A model generated the notes under the pieces. The model saw nothing but the letters and a program-made list of their open reading frames with translations, was not told where the DNA came from and searched no databases. Both the position numbers and the translations under genes were made by a program. From Lentihominibacter hominis (GTDB lineage Bacteria; Bacillota; Clostridia; Peptostreptococcales; Anaerovoracaceae): 64,000 nt of DNA. Of the stretch, positions 39,150 through 47,346 are shown piece after piece (position 1 is the first letter of the stretch; each line of letters starts with the position of its first letter). The stretch spans positions 806,001 through 870,000 of the forward strand of contig NZ_JACRTA010000001.1 of NCBI RefSeq assembly GCF_014385065.1. The letters are read 5' to 3'.

Positions 39150-39322
39150 CTAATCTCCTTTTCCTTAAGTTCAGTTATAACGGCTTATTATATCATATAT
39201 TTTAAGTTTTTACAAACTTTTATAAGGTTTTGGAGTTTTGAGTCAATTCAACACCTGTAAAAGCGTGAGATTTAAAATTTGAGCCTTTCAAAACCCTGTT
39301 TATACGCCATATTAATAAAAAA

Positions 39323-39355
39323 ACCTGTAAACTTTTTAAAATCATGTTTACAGGT
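39323..39355 (-). terminator. Terminator of dnaA-dnaN-recF transcripts
   Basis: ACCTGTAAAC (39323-39332) pairs with GTTTACAGGT (39346-39355) around a 13-nt loop; on the minus strand seven T follow. It lies 7 nt after the recF stop, so gyrBA is transcribed from its own promoter in 39160-39320, which I could not place with confidence. Confidence 0.8.
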
Positions 39356-39361
39356 ATTTTT

Positions 39362-40453
39362 TCAGATTTCTATTTCTATTTCTCCTGAATTTATTTTAAA
39401 AATCTTTCCTTCCGGAAGTGATCTGGCCACTTTTCCTGATATGTCAGTAGTAGTTATAAAAAGCTGATTTCCTCCTAAAGAATTTATAAGATAAGTCTGT
39501 CTGTCGTTATCCAGCTCAGAAAGAACATCATCCAGAAGCAGTATAGGTTTCTCTCCCATTTCTTCTTCTATGAGCTTTATTTCCGAAAGTTTCAAAGAAA
39601 GAGCTGCAGTCCGCTGCTGCCCCTGTGAACCGAATTTTCTCAAATCAATACTATCAGCCGATATTTTAAGGTCATCTTTATGGGGCCCTCTTCCTGTATT
39701 CCTGTTCTTTATATCATCTTCTCTTACATCACAAAGCAACTGATAAAAAGACTTTTCCGTATTATCTGAAACATCTATATTTGACTCATACTTTATATCA
39801 AGAATTTCTTTGCCGCCTGATATTCTGCTGTGTATCTGTCTGCTTATATCGTTTATCTTCTTTATGAATTCATTACGCCTTACTGCTACTCTTGCCCCGT
39901 ATTTAGCCAGTTCTCGGTCCCATATATCGAGGATCGACACATCTATAATACTTTCTTTAAGATAAGTATTTCTTTGTTTCAATGTTCTTTTATAATCACT
40001 GAGATCACTGTAATATCCGGGTTTTATCTGACAAAGCTCTCTGTCGACAAATTTTCTTCTCTTTTCCGGTTCATCTTTTACAATTTTCATATCTTCCGGA
40101 GAAAATATTATTATAAATACACGATCTAAAAGCTCAGATGTTTTTTTGATTTTAACGCCATCCAGCTTTATTCCTTTTTTTCCTTCTTTATTTACAACTA
40201 TTTCATTAACATGATCATCTCCGTCAAAATAAGCTGTAGTTCTTATTTTGCAAAATTCCTTTCCAAACCTTATGAGTTCTTTGTCTTTAGAGGTTTTAAA
40301 AGATCTTGCCATAGCATTTAAATATATACTTTCAAGCAGATTGGTTTTCCCCTGTGCGTTATTGCCTATAAATATATTAACATTTTCATTAAAAACCACG
40401 TCAAGTTCTTTATAATTCCTAAAATCTTTTAATTCTATTCTCTTTATATACAT
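39362..40453 (-). CDS. recF: DNA replication and repair protein RecF
   Basis: The 363 residues begin MYIKRIELKDFRNYKEL and hold an ABC-type ATPase: Walker A GNNAQGKTNLLESI (about 30), signature SQGQQRTAALSLKLSE (about 290) and Walker B PILLLDDVLSELD (about 320). RecF helps load RecA at stalled forks together with RecO and RecR. It starts 1 nt after the dnaN stop; the S4-domain gene rlbA (yaaA), often between them, is missing. Confidence 0.96.
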   Translation of the reverse strand: MYIKRIELKDFRNYKELDVVFNENVNIFIGNNAQGKTNLLESIYLNAMARSFKTSKDKELIRFGKEFCKIRTTAYFDGDDHVNEIVVNKEGKKGIKLDGVKIKKTSELLDRVFIIIFSPEDMKIVKDEPEKRRKFVDRELCQIKPGYYSDLSDYKRTLKQRNTYLKESIIDVSILDIWDRELAKYGARVAVRRNEFIKKINDISRQIHSRISGGKEILDIKYESNIDVSDNTEKSFYQLLCDVREDDIKNRNTGRGPHKDDLKISADSIDLRKFGSQGQQRTAALSLKLSEIKLIEEEMGEKPILLLDDVLSELDNDRQTYLINSLGGNQLFITTTDISGKVARSLPEGKIFKINSGEIEIEI

Positions 40454-40454
40454 T

Positions 40455-41570
40455 TTACATCGAAGGTATTCTTACAGGAAGGATTAAATATTCATATGAA
40501 TTCCCTTCTACAGGTTTTACTACGCAAGGGGATGTTCCTGTTTTGAAATTCATAGATATTTCTTCATCGTCTATTGCTTTTAATACGTCTATAATAAATT
40601 TTGAATTAAATCCTATTTCAAGATCATCTCCTGTTTTTTCCATTATTATTTCTTCTTTCACATTACCTTCTTCAGATCTTGAAGTTATCGTAAGCAAATT
40701 ATTTTTTATAGTCATCTTTATAAGATTATTTTTTCCTTCTTTAGCTAAAAGTGATGCTCTTTCTATACTTTCAAGTAATATTGATTTTCCTATTATGACA
40801 TTTATATCGTTGTTTTTAGGTATTATTTCTTTGTATTTTATGAATTCGCCTTCCATAAGTCTGAGTATTACTTCTGTTGTTCCTATGTTAAATACAGCTT
40901 TTTTTTCTCCCATCAATATTCTGATATCATCGTCTGTTTCATCATCAGAAATGATTTTACTTATTTCATTCATAATTTTAGCTGATATTATAAATTTATT
41001 TTCTTCGGCACTCGTCATGTTTTCATTGGCAAGAGCAAGCCTAAATCCATCAAGAGCTACCATGCTGACCTTTTCTCTTCCTATTTCTGTAAGTATACCT
41101 ACTAAAATGCCTTTTGATTCATCTATAGAGGCTGCAAAAGAGGTTTTTCTTACCATATCTTTGAATATCTCTTTATCAAATATAAGATCATCTTTTATTT
41201 CTTCTTTTTCTCCTATTTTAGGAAATTCATCTACAGGAAAGCTTACTACTGTAAATTCAGATGAACTTGTTTTTATCAATACAGAGTTTTCTTCGTTTGA
41301 TTCTATAGATATTTCTTCATTGGGAAGCTTTCTTATTATGTCTCCGAATAATTTTGATATAACAACAATAGAGCCTTCTTCTTCTACGTAAGCTTCTGTT
41401 TCTTTCTGTATACTTATTTCAAGATCAGAAGCAGTCATAATTAATTTTCCGTTGGCTTTAGCTTCCAGCAGTATTCCTTTTAAAATAGGCAGAGTAGTTC
41501 TGTTTGAAACTGCTTTTGAAACTGTATTTAGCGCTTTTGTCAGTGTTTGTTGATTGCAAGTAAATTTCAT
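40455..41570 (-). CDS. dnaN: DNA polymerase III sliding clamp (beta subunit)
   Basis: A 371-residue beta clamp starting MKFTCNQQTLTKALNTVSKA, with three repeated clamp domains and the C-terminal LPVRI. The ATG at 41582 in the same frame reads ATGGAGG and overlaps the Shine-Dalgarno, so 41570 (GGAGG 5-6 nt upstream) is the start. It lies after the dnaA/unwinding region. Several lysine- and isoleucine-rich stretches are typical of this genome. Confidence 0.97.
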   Translation of the reverse strand: MKFTCNQQTLTKALNTVSKAVSNRTTLPILKGILLEAKANGKLIMTASDLEISIQKETEAYVEEEGSIVVISKLFGDIIRKLPNEEISIESNEENSVLIKTSSSEFTVVSFPVDEFPKIGEKEEIKDDLIFDKEIFKDMVRKTSFAASIDESKGILVGILTEIGREKVSMVALDGFRLALANENMTSAEENKFIISAKIMNEISKIISDDETDDDIRILMGEKKAVFNIGTTEVILRLMEGEFIKYKEIIPKNNDINVIIGKSILLESIERASLLAKEGKNNLIKMTIKNNLLTITSRSEEGNVKEEIIMEKTGDDLEIGFNSKFIIDVLKAIDDEEISMNFKTGTSPCVVKPVEGNSYEYLILPVRIPSM

Positions 41571-41599
41571 AATATCCTCCAAATGAAAAAAATCTGTTT

Positions 41600-41659
41600 A
41601 TTATATTTATATATATTTATAGTAGTTGTAGTAGTAGGGCCTGTTGAAACTGTTGATAA
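41600..41659 (-). promoter_or_regulatory. Origin unwinding element: DnaA boxes, GC spacer, DnaA-trios, AT-rich DUE
   Basis: Read on the plus strand: AT-rich TTATATTTATATATATTT (from 41601), then TAG TAG TTG TAG TAG TAG (41620-41637), GGCC (41638-41641), then TGTTGAAAC (41642-41650) and TGTTGATAA (41651-41659; TTATCAACA on the other strand, one mismatch from the DnaA box). Read from the boxes, the trios are 3'-GAT-5' repeats, the arrangement that loads DnaA on single strands in Bacillus subtilis. Confidence 0.75.
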
Positions 41660-41704
41660 CTTATAAAGCCCTTATAAATACTTGTTTTTTTGTTCTTAAA
41701 AAAC

Positions 41705-41746
41705 TGTGGATAATTTGTTTTTTTTGTTAACAGATAGTGTGGATAA
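41705..41746. promoter_or_regulatory. Two perfect DnaA boxes between dnaA and dnaN
   Basis: TGTGGATAA at 41705-41713 and 41738-41746 (TTATCCACA on the minus strand), in the same orientation as the trio-proximal box, 25-nt spacing. They are the second half of a bipartite oriC. Confidence 0.85.
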
Positions 41747-43138
41747 CTATTGTATATCGTCTTTTATGCGTCTTATTTCTTCAGCCATCAGGCTGTTGGT
41801 TTTTAATTCTGCAGAGATTTTTTCGTAAGCATGCAGTACTGTGGTGTGGTCACGGCCGCCGAAATATTCTCCTATCTTCGGAAGCGATGAATCGGTCAAT
41901 TCTCTGCAAAGGTACATGGCTATCTGCCTTGGGTGTGAAAATTCACGTTTTCTTTTAGCTGATTCTATATCTGATATTTTTATATTGTATTTTTTGCAGA
42001 CCGTTTTTTTTATGGTTTCGCATGTTATGTTAAAGTCACTGGTTGAAAAAATATCGTTTAGATTTTTTCTGGCAAATTTTACGGTTATACGTTCATTAAA
42101 GATTCTTGAATAACTGATAATTCTCGTTAGAGCGCTTTCAAGCTCTCTTATATTGAATTTGACTTTTTCAGCTATAAGATCTATAACTTCAAGCATATCA
42201 TCATCTTCAACGTCGACATTTTCCTGTTTTGCTTTATTTCTTAAGATTGCTACTCTTGTTTCAAAATCGGGAGGCTGTATGTCTGCTATTATATTCCATT
42301 GGAATCTTGATCTTAAGCGTTCATCAAGATCTGTAAGTTTACTTGGATGTCTGTCGCTTGATATAACTATCTGTTTTTCAAATTCATAAAGAGCATTGAA
42401 TGTGTGGAAAAACTCTGCCTGGGTACTTTCTTTACCTTCTATGAACTGTATATCGTCTATCAGCAATACATCTACATTTCTATATTTTTTTTTGAAAGCC
42501 CTCATTTTACTGTTATAGTTTTTTTTATCTTGTATTGCTTTTATAAGTTCAGATGTAAACATTTCGGAGGAAACATAAAGAACTTTGGAAGAAGGATTGT
42601 GTTCAAGTATGTAGTGTCCTATGGCATGCATGAGATGAGTTTTTCCGAGTCCTGATCCTCCATATATAAAAAGAGGATTGTAGACTACTGCCGGTGATTC
42701 AGCTACAGCAAGAGCTACAGCATGGGCATAGTTATTGTTAGATCCTACGACGAAATTATCGAAGTTGTATTTTGGATTGAGAAAGTATTCTTCTCTGAAT
42801 TCTTCTTCAGTCTCTTTTTTTTCCTCGATCTGTGTGTGTTTTCCGGAACTTCCTTTAAGAAAGTTTTCTATTTCTTCTTCTGTTTTTTCTTTTATAACTA
42901 CCTTGTATTTTTTTCTGAATACGCTTTCTACAGCTTGTTCAAATATTGAAATATAACGGGTTTTCAGAATTCCAATGGCAAAATCATTAGATGATGCAAC
43001 GTAAAATACTTTAGCATCTTCATCCACTTCGAGAGGCACTAATGGAGCAAACCATGTCCTGTAACTCACATCTGTAACGTTTTCGTTTATTTCTGAAAGT
43101 ATATCTCTCCATTTTTTTTCTTCAATCTTTTTCTTCAT
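41747..43138 (-). CDS. dnaA: Chromosomal replication initiator protein DnaA
   Basis: The 463 residues contain domain I (1-85, WRDILSEINENVTDVSYRTW), a linker rich in Glu/Lys (about 90-125), the AAA+ domain III (Walker A GGSGLGKTHLMHA near 158, Walker B VLLIDDIQFIEGK near 218) and domain IV with the DNA-binding signature (FGGRDHTTVLHAYEKI near 430). Length is normal. GAGAGG lies upstream of the ATG. It is flanked on both sides by DnaA-box clusters. Confidence 0.98.
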   Translation of the reverse strand: MKKKIEEKKWRDILSEINENVTDVSYRTWFAPLVPLEVDEDAKVFYVASSNDFAIGILKTRYISIFEQAVESVFRKKYKVVIKEKTEEEIENFLKGSSGKHTQIEEKKETEEEFREEYFLNPKYNFDNFVVGSNNNYAHAVALAVAESPAVVYNPLFIYGGSGLGKTHLMHAIGHYILEHNPSSKVLYVSSEMFTSELIKAIQDKKNYNSKMRAFKKKYRNVDVLLIDDIQFIEGKESTQAEFFHTFNALYEFEKQIVISSDRHPSKLTDLDERLRSRFQWNIIADIQPPDFETRVAILRNKAKQENVDVEDDDMLEVIDLIAEKVKFNIRELESALTRIISYSRIFNERITVKFARKNLNDIFSTSDFNITCETIKKTVCKKYNIKISDIESAKRKREFSHPRQIAMYLCRELTDSSLPKIGEYFGGRDHTTVLHAYEKISAELKTNSLMAEEIRRIKDDIQ

Positions 43139-43168
43139 AAGTTTTTCCTCTCTCTAAGCTGTAGGTAT

Positions 43169-43198
43169 ATAATATCAAAAAAAGTTATCCACAGGCAA
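43169..43198 (-). promoter_or_regulatory. Candidate dnaA promoter overlapping a DnaA box
   Basis: On the minus strand TTGCCT (43193-43198), 18 nt, TATTAT (43169-43174), about 30 nt before the dnaA ATG. A perfect DnaA box (43185-43193) lies in the spacer, which would allow autorepression. Confidence 0.4.
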
Positions 43199-43260
43199 TA
43201 GGTTAATAAAATTTGTTGAAAAAATAAAGTTAAATGAAGTTATCCACTACTTGTGGATAA
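43185..43260. promoter_or_regulatory. oriC, upstream DnaA-box cluster
   Basis: DnaA boxes TTATCCACA (43185-43193), TTATCCACT (43240-43248) and, inverted, TGTGGATAA (43252-43260); the last two form an inverted repeat separated by 3 nt. Together with the boxes and trios between dnaA and dnaN they make a bipartite origin around dnaA. The remaining 43261-43369 is AT-rich with nothing else clear. Confidence 0.85.
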
Positions 43261-43369
43261 AATTGTGCAAAGTTTCAACAGGCATAACTATATATTGGTG
43301 TGATACTTATTATTTGTAATATTTTTACATTAATGTATTTAATGACTATGGGTGTTATTTTAAAATCAA

Positions 43370-43398
43370 TTGACACAAGTTTAACTGGAGGGTATAAT
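43370..43398 (+). promoter_or_regulatory. Consensus sigma-A promoter of rpmH
   Basis: TTGACA (43370-43375), exactly 17 nt, TATAAT (43393-43398): a perfect consensus, giving a leader of about 70 nt before rpmH. Confidence 0.85.
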
Positions 43399-43476
43399 AG
43401 TAAAGCGTATGGCATAAGTTGAAATTTAGATTTATGCACTTGAATTGATATAATTTACAGAAGGAGGAAGAAACGG

Positions 43477-43611
43477 ATGAAGATGACATATCAGCCGAAA
43501 AAAAGACAGAGAAAAAAAGAGCACGGCTTTAGAAAAAGAATGAAAACAAAGAACGGTAGAAATGTTTTAAAAAGAAGAAGACAAAGAGGAAGAAAAGTTT
43601 TATCAGCATAG
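43477..43611 (+). CDS. rpmH: 50S ribosomal protein L34
   Basis: A 44-residue L34 ([20 protein letters not shown], then [20 protein letters not shown]), too short for many gene finders. AAGGAGGAAG lies 7 nt before the ATG. It is divergent from dnaA across oriC, the universal Firmicute arrangement, and immediately precedes rnpA. Confidence 0.97.
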   Translation: MKMTYQPKKRQRKKEHGFRKRMKTKNGRNVLKRRRQRGRKVLSA

Positions 43612-43634
43612 AGACCGCAAGTGTGGTCTTTTTG
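43612..43634 (+). terminator. Terminator or attenuator after rpmH
   Basis: AGACCGC pairs with GTGGTCT (one G-U) around AAGT, followed by TTTTTG. It lies right after the rpmH stop and would reduce transcription into rnpA. A second hairpin, CAGCTGA/TCAGCTG (43672-43690), precedes rnpA. Confidence 0.7.
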
Positions 43635-43725
43635 TTATAACCTGATAATTATTTATGAAACATAGAGACCGCAGCTGATAAATTCAGCTGAATGCGATTT
43701 TTATACCGATAAATTTGGTAATGTT

Positions 43726-44064
43726 ATGCTAAAAAAGGATATACTGAGAAGAAAAGATGATTTTACTTCTATATATAAAAAAGGAAGATCCGTCGGAGAA
43801 CGGTATATTGTACTTTTTTATAGGAAGAACGATCTTTCATACAACAGAATAGCATTTTTAGCAAGCAAAAAAGTAGGAAACAGCGTTGAACGAAACAGAG
43901 CCAGAAGGCTCATGAAGGAAAACTATAGATTTTTAAAAGATTATATCAAATCGGGGTATGATCTTATATTCATTGCACGGAAAAATATAAACGGAAAGAA
44001 ACTTCGAGATGTGGAAAAATCTATGGTAAATTCTGTATCTAAAGCAAAATTGTATAAGAGATAA
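43726..44064 (+). CDS. rnpA: Ribonuclease P protein component
   Basis: The 112 residues match RnpA: basic, beginning MLKKDILRRKDDFTSIYKKG, with AFLASKKVGNSVERNRARRL as the family signature (RNR motif). It binds the RNase P RNA and helps bind pre-tRNA leaders. Shine-Dalgarno is poor. It is followed after 11 nt by yidD. Confidence 0.97.
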   Translation: MLKKDILRRKDDFTSIYKKGRSVGERYIVLFYRKNDLSYNRIAFLASKKVGNSVERNRARRLMKENYRFLKDYIKSGYDLIFIARKNINGKKLRDVEKSMVNSVSKAKLYKR

Positions 44065-44075
44065 GAGGCATATAG

Positions 44076-44285
44076 ATGAAGAAGATATTGATTCTTGTAA
44101 TTAAAGGATATCAGAAATTCATATCTCCTCTTTTTCCGCCAACATGCAGATTTTATCCTACTTGTTCTACTTACTTTATACAGGCATTGGAAAAGTACGG
44201 ATTTTTTAAAGGCTCTTTTCTCGGTATAAAGCGATTGATGAGATGTCATCCTTTTAATCCGGGAGGTTATGATCCTTTAAAATAG
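44076..44285 (+). CDS. yidD: Membrane protein insertion efficiency factor YidD
   Basis: The 69 residues show the YidD hallmark: [20 protein letters not shown], then [17 protein letters not shown] and a C-terminal [11 protein letters not shown]. The three cysteines are typical. AGAGG precedes the start. It always sits between rnpA and yidC in this genomic region. Confidence 0.96.
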   Translation: MKKILILVIKGYQKFISPLFPPTCRFYPTCSTYFIQALEKYGFFKGSFLGIKRLMRCHPFNPGGYDPLK

Positions 44286-44299
44286 GAGGAAATTAATTA

Positions 44300-45007
44300 A
44301 TGTATACAATATTAGGAGTAATAGCAAAGCCATTGGGATGGCTTCTCGGTTTTCTGTATAACTTTTTAAGTGATTATGGAATTACTATTATTTTGTTTAC
44401 TCTGATAGTTAAGTTGTGTCTGTATCCTTTGTACATAAAGCAGACTAAATCTACTGCTAAAATGGCAGAGGTACAGCCTAAAATGCAGGCTTTACAGAGA
44501 AAATACGCAAACGACAGAGAAACTTTGAATATAAAGATGGCAGAGTTATATAAGGAAGAAAAATTCAATCCTATGGGTGGATGTCTTCCTATGCTTATAC
44601 AGATGCCTATAATTATGGGGTTATTTGCTTTACTGAGAAACCCTTTGAGGTATATGGCAGATGACAGTATGATTTTTGCTTTTCATGAATCTTTTATGTG
44701 GATAAAAGATTTAAGTCAGCCGGATCCATGGATACTTCCTATAATTGCGGGCGTAGCGACATTTATTTCATTTACTATGAATCAAGCCTTATCTGATAGC
44801 GGCGGTGCCAATAATCAGATGAATGGCATGATGAAAATGATGAAATATATTTTTCCTATTATGATTTTGTGGATGGCGAGATCATTTCCATCCGGACTTG
44901 CTCTTTATTGGGCAGTCAGCCAGATTATACAGATATTCTTCAATATACATATGGCTACTCTCAGAAAGAGATTAAAAAGAGAGGCACAGAAAAAAAATAA
45001 AAAATAG
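44300..45007 (+). CDS. yidC: Membrane protein insertase YidC/OxaI
   Basis: The 235 residues contain five to six transmembrane segments and the YidC signatures YGITIILFTLIVKLCLYPLY (with the hydrophilic-groove region) and NPMGGCLPMLIQMPIIMGLF. No lipobox is present, as in many clostridial YidC proteins, and the C-terminus is basic (RKRLKREAQKKNKK). AGGAGG precedes the ATG. Confidence 0.96.
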   Translation: MYTILGVIAKPLGWLLGFLYNFLSDYGITIILFTLIVKLCLYPLYIKQTKSTAKMAEVQPKMQALQRKYANDRETLNIKMAELYKEEKFNPMGGCLPMLIQMPIIMGLFALLRNPLRYMADDSMIFAFHESFMWIKDLSQPDPWILPIIAGVATFISFTMNQALSDSGGANNQMNGMMKMMKYIFPIMILWMARSFPSGLALYWAVSQIIQIFFNIHMATLRKRLKREAQKKNKK

Positions 45008-45035
45008 ATCTCTATAGTTTTGGAGGAAAATTTAA

Positions 45036-45881
45036 ATGGATTATTCGGAAAAATGGGGGGTTGACGTTGAAGAAGCTGTCAAACTTGCCCTTATGGATCT
45101 TAAACTCTCCAGAGATGAAGTTGAAGTTACGGTTTTGGAACAGCCTTCAAAGGGGTTTTTCGGTATAGGCTCTAAACTTGCAAAAGTAAGAGTAGAAAAG
45201 AAAAAAGAGGAGAAAAAAGAAATCCCTGCTGCCGAGATTCTCGAAAAAGAGGAACATGAAGAAAATCTTCAGCAAGAAAAATCTGAAGAGCCTAAAGAAA
45301 AAACTGACAATAAAGAATATAAGAATAACAGGAAGAACAGAAATAAGAAAGATAATAAAGCTGGCACAGCTGAAAATAATGAAGAAGAGAGCAGCTTGAA
45401 TATCGAAGTCGTAAATAAAAGCGAACTTGAAGATGTGGAAGAGCATGAAGCTCTTGATTTTCTGAAAGATGTAACAGAAAAAATGGGTCTTACACTGTCA
45501 TTTGATGTTAAAGCAGGTAAAGATATAGTTTATATAGAGATGTCAGGCAAAGATTCAGGCACTATTATAGGCAAAAGAGGACAGACGCTGGATTCTATTC
45601 AGTATCTTACAAGTCTTGTGATAAATAAAAACAGCGAAAAGTATATTAAAGTAGTTATAGATGCTGAGAATTACAGAGCTAAAAGGCAGAAGACTCTTGA
45701 ACAGCTGGCCAATAGACTGGCGGCAAAGGTAATAAGAAATAAGAAATATGTAAGGCTTGAACCAATGAATCCTTATGAAAGAAAAATAATTCATGCTACT
45801 TTGCAGCAGAATCCTGAGATTAATACGAGGAGCGAAGGTGAAGAACCTTATAGAAGAGTTGTAATAGAGCTTAAAAAGTAA
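45036..45881 (+). CDS. khpB: RNA-binding protein KhpB (Jag/EloR)
   Basis: The 281 residues contain an N-terminal Jag domain (1-50, with LEQPSKGFFGIGSKLAKVRV), a highly charged linker (about 52-130), a KH domain (about 145-215, GKRGQTLDSIQYLTSLVINK) and an R3H domain (YERKIIHATLQQNPEINTRS, EEPYRRVVIELKK). In streptococci and relatives it works with KhpA and the cell-elongation machinery. It always follows yidC. GGAGG precedes the start. Confidence 0.95.
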   Translation: MDYSEKWGVDVEEAVKLALMDLKLSRDEVEVTVLEQPSKGFFGIGSKLAKVRVEKKKEEKKEIPAAEILEKEEHEENLQQEKSEEPKEKTDNKEYKNNRKNRNKKDNKAGTAENNEEESSLNIEVVNKSELEDVEEHEALDFLKDVTEKMGLTLSFDVKAGKDIVYIEMSGKDSGTIIGKRGQTLDSIQYLTSLVINKNSEKYIKVVIDAENYRAKRQKTLEQLANRLAAKVIRNKKYVRLEPMNPYERKIIHATLQQNPEINTRSEGEEPYRRVVIELKK

Positions 45882-45889
45882 TTTTAAGA

Positions 45890-45917
45890 GTCCGCAAGTT
45901 TATTTGCGGACTTTTGC
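45890..45917 (+). terminator. Terminator between khpB and mnmE
   Basis: AGTCCGCAA (45890-45898) pairs with TTGCGGACT (45905-45913), followed by TTTT. Weak U-tract, so partial readthrough into mnmE is likely. Confidence 0.6.
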
Positions 45918-45936
45918 GATTATTGGGGAGAAAAAA

Positions 45937-47310
45937 ATGGAAGATACTATTGCTGCAGTTGCCACCGCTTACGGAGAGGGTGGAATCGGCATTATAAGAA
46001 TAAGCGGGAACAAAGCTTTTGATATTTTAAAGGATATATTTGAACCCGGAGGAGAATTTGCTGAAATAGTAAGCCGAAGAATGACTTATGGAAAAATAGT
46101 AGATAAAGATAACAATGAGATAATAGATGAAGTTTTAGCAGTGTATATGAAAGGTCCTAAAACTTATACGGCGGAAGATGTTGCAGAGATAAATTGCCAC
46201 GGCAGTATAGTGGCTTTAAGAAAAACTCTCGGACTTGCGCTTCGAAAAGGAGCGCGTATGGCTGAACCGGGTGAATTTACTAAGAGAGCTTTTTTAAACG
46301 GCAGGCTTGATTTATCTCAGGCTGAAGCTGTTATAGATATTGTGAAGGCTAAGACTGATAAAAGCTTTGATGTGGCTATATCACAGCTTGAAGGAGGACT
46401 TTCTCTTAAAATTATGGAGATAAGACAAAAGCTTCTGGATGTTCTTGTAGATATAACAGTCAATATAGATTATCCTGATGAAGATATAGAAGAGCTTACT
46501 TATGAAAAATTGGAAGAAAATATATTGCTGATAGGCGAAATGATTGAAAAACTATTGTCTACAGCTTCTACAGGACGTATGATAAGAGAAGGAATAAGAA
46601 TAGCTATAGTAGGAAAACCAAACGTGGGAAAATCTTCTCTGATGAATAGTCTTCTAAAAGAAATACGCGCTATAGTTACAGAAATACCGGGTACTACCAG
46701 AGATACTATTGAAGAAACTCTCAGTATAAGAAATATTCCTGTTTACCTTGTTGATACTGCAGGTATAAGAGATACTTCTGATAAGGTTGAACTTCTTGGG
46801 ATAGAAAAATCTAAAGAAGCTTTTAATAATGCGGATTTTATAATATTTATAACTGATGGAAGCCGTCCTATCTCTTCTGAAGATAAAGAGATAGGGAAAT
46901 ATCTTAAGGAAAAGAAATCTTTGATTCTTATAAATAAAAGTGATCTTGGCAGAGTATTTGACGACGATGAAATAAGAGAAATAGCGGGAAACCATGATAT
47001 AATAGAAACCTCTCTACTCAATGGCAAAGGGATAGAGGATATAGAAGAATTTATTGAAAATATGGTTTATGGCGGACATCTATCACAAAAAGACAGTATG
47101 ATGGTTAATAATGTTCGTCATATAGAGCTTTTAAGAAAAAGCAGAGGATCTCTTGAAGATGCTCTTAAAATGATTGCTTCCAAAGAAGCTCTGGATTTTA
47201 TAGAAATAGATGTTAAAAACACTTATGAATATTTAGGTGAGATAATAGGAGAAACGGTATCGGATGATATCATAGATGAAGTATTCGCCAGATTTTGTCT
47301 GGGGAAATAA
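45937..47310 (+). CDS. mnmE: tRNA modification GTPase MnmE
   Basis: The 457 residues begin MEDTIAAVATAYGEGGIGII (folate-binding N-domain with the family's typical start), then a helical domain and the G domain (G1 GKPNVGKSSLMNSLL near 224, G2 TTRD, G3 DTAGI, G4 NKSD), ending in CLGK, the conserved C-terminal motif. The frame is open 11 codons earlier, but GGGGAG lies only before the ATG at 45937. It works with MnmG in tRNA wobble-uridine modification; mnmG follows immediately. Confidence 0.96.
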   Translation: MEDTIAAVATAYGEGGIGIIRISGNKAFDILKDIFEPGGEFAEIVSRRMTYGKIVDKDNNEIIDEVLAVYMKGPKTYTAEDVAEINCHGSIVALRKTLGLALRKGARMAEPGEFTKRAFLNGRLDLSQAEAVIDIVKAKTDKSFDVAISQLEGGLSLKIMEIRQKLLDVLVDITVNIDYPDEDIEELTYEKLEENILLIGEMIEKLLSTASTGRMIREGIRIAIVGKPNVGKSSLMNSLLKEIRAIVTEIPGTTRDTIEETLSIRNIPVYLVDTAGIRDTSDKVELLGIEKSKEAFNNADFIIFITDGSRPISSEDKEIGKYLKEKKSLILINKSDLGRVFDDDEIREIAGNHDIIETSLLNGKGIEDIEEFIENMVYGGHLSQKDSMMVNNVRHIELLRKSRGSLEDALKMIASKEALDFIEIDVKNTYEYLGEIIGETVSDDIIDEVFARFCLGK

Positions 47311-47346
47311 TTTTTCTTTTTTATATACGGAGGCATGTATCGGCAA

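Noticed and set aside
40543..41391. Long plus-strand open frame of 282 codons opposite dnaN
   Set aside because: Antisense to a certain gene; the product is a low-complexity Ser/Ile/Phe string produced by mirrored codon bias, with no SD or family motif.
41571..41582. Upstream ATG for dnaN
   Set aside because: It reads ATGGAGG and is itself the Shine-Dalgarno of the downstream start.
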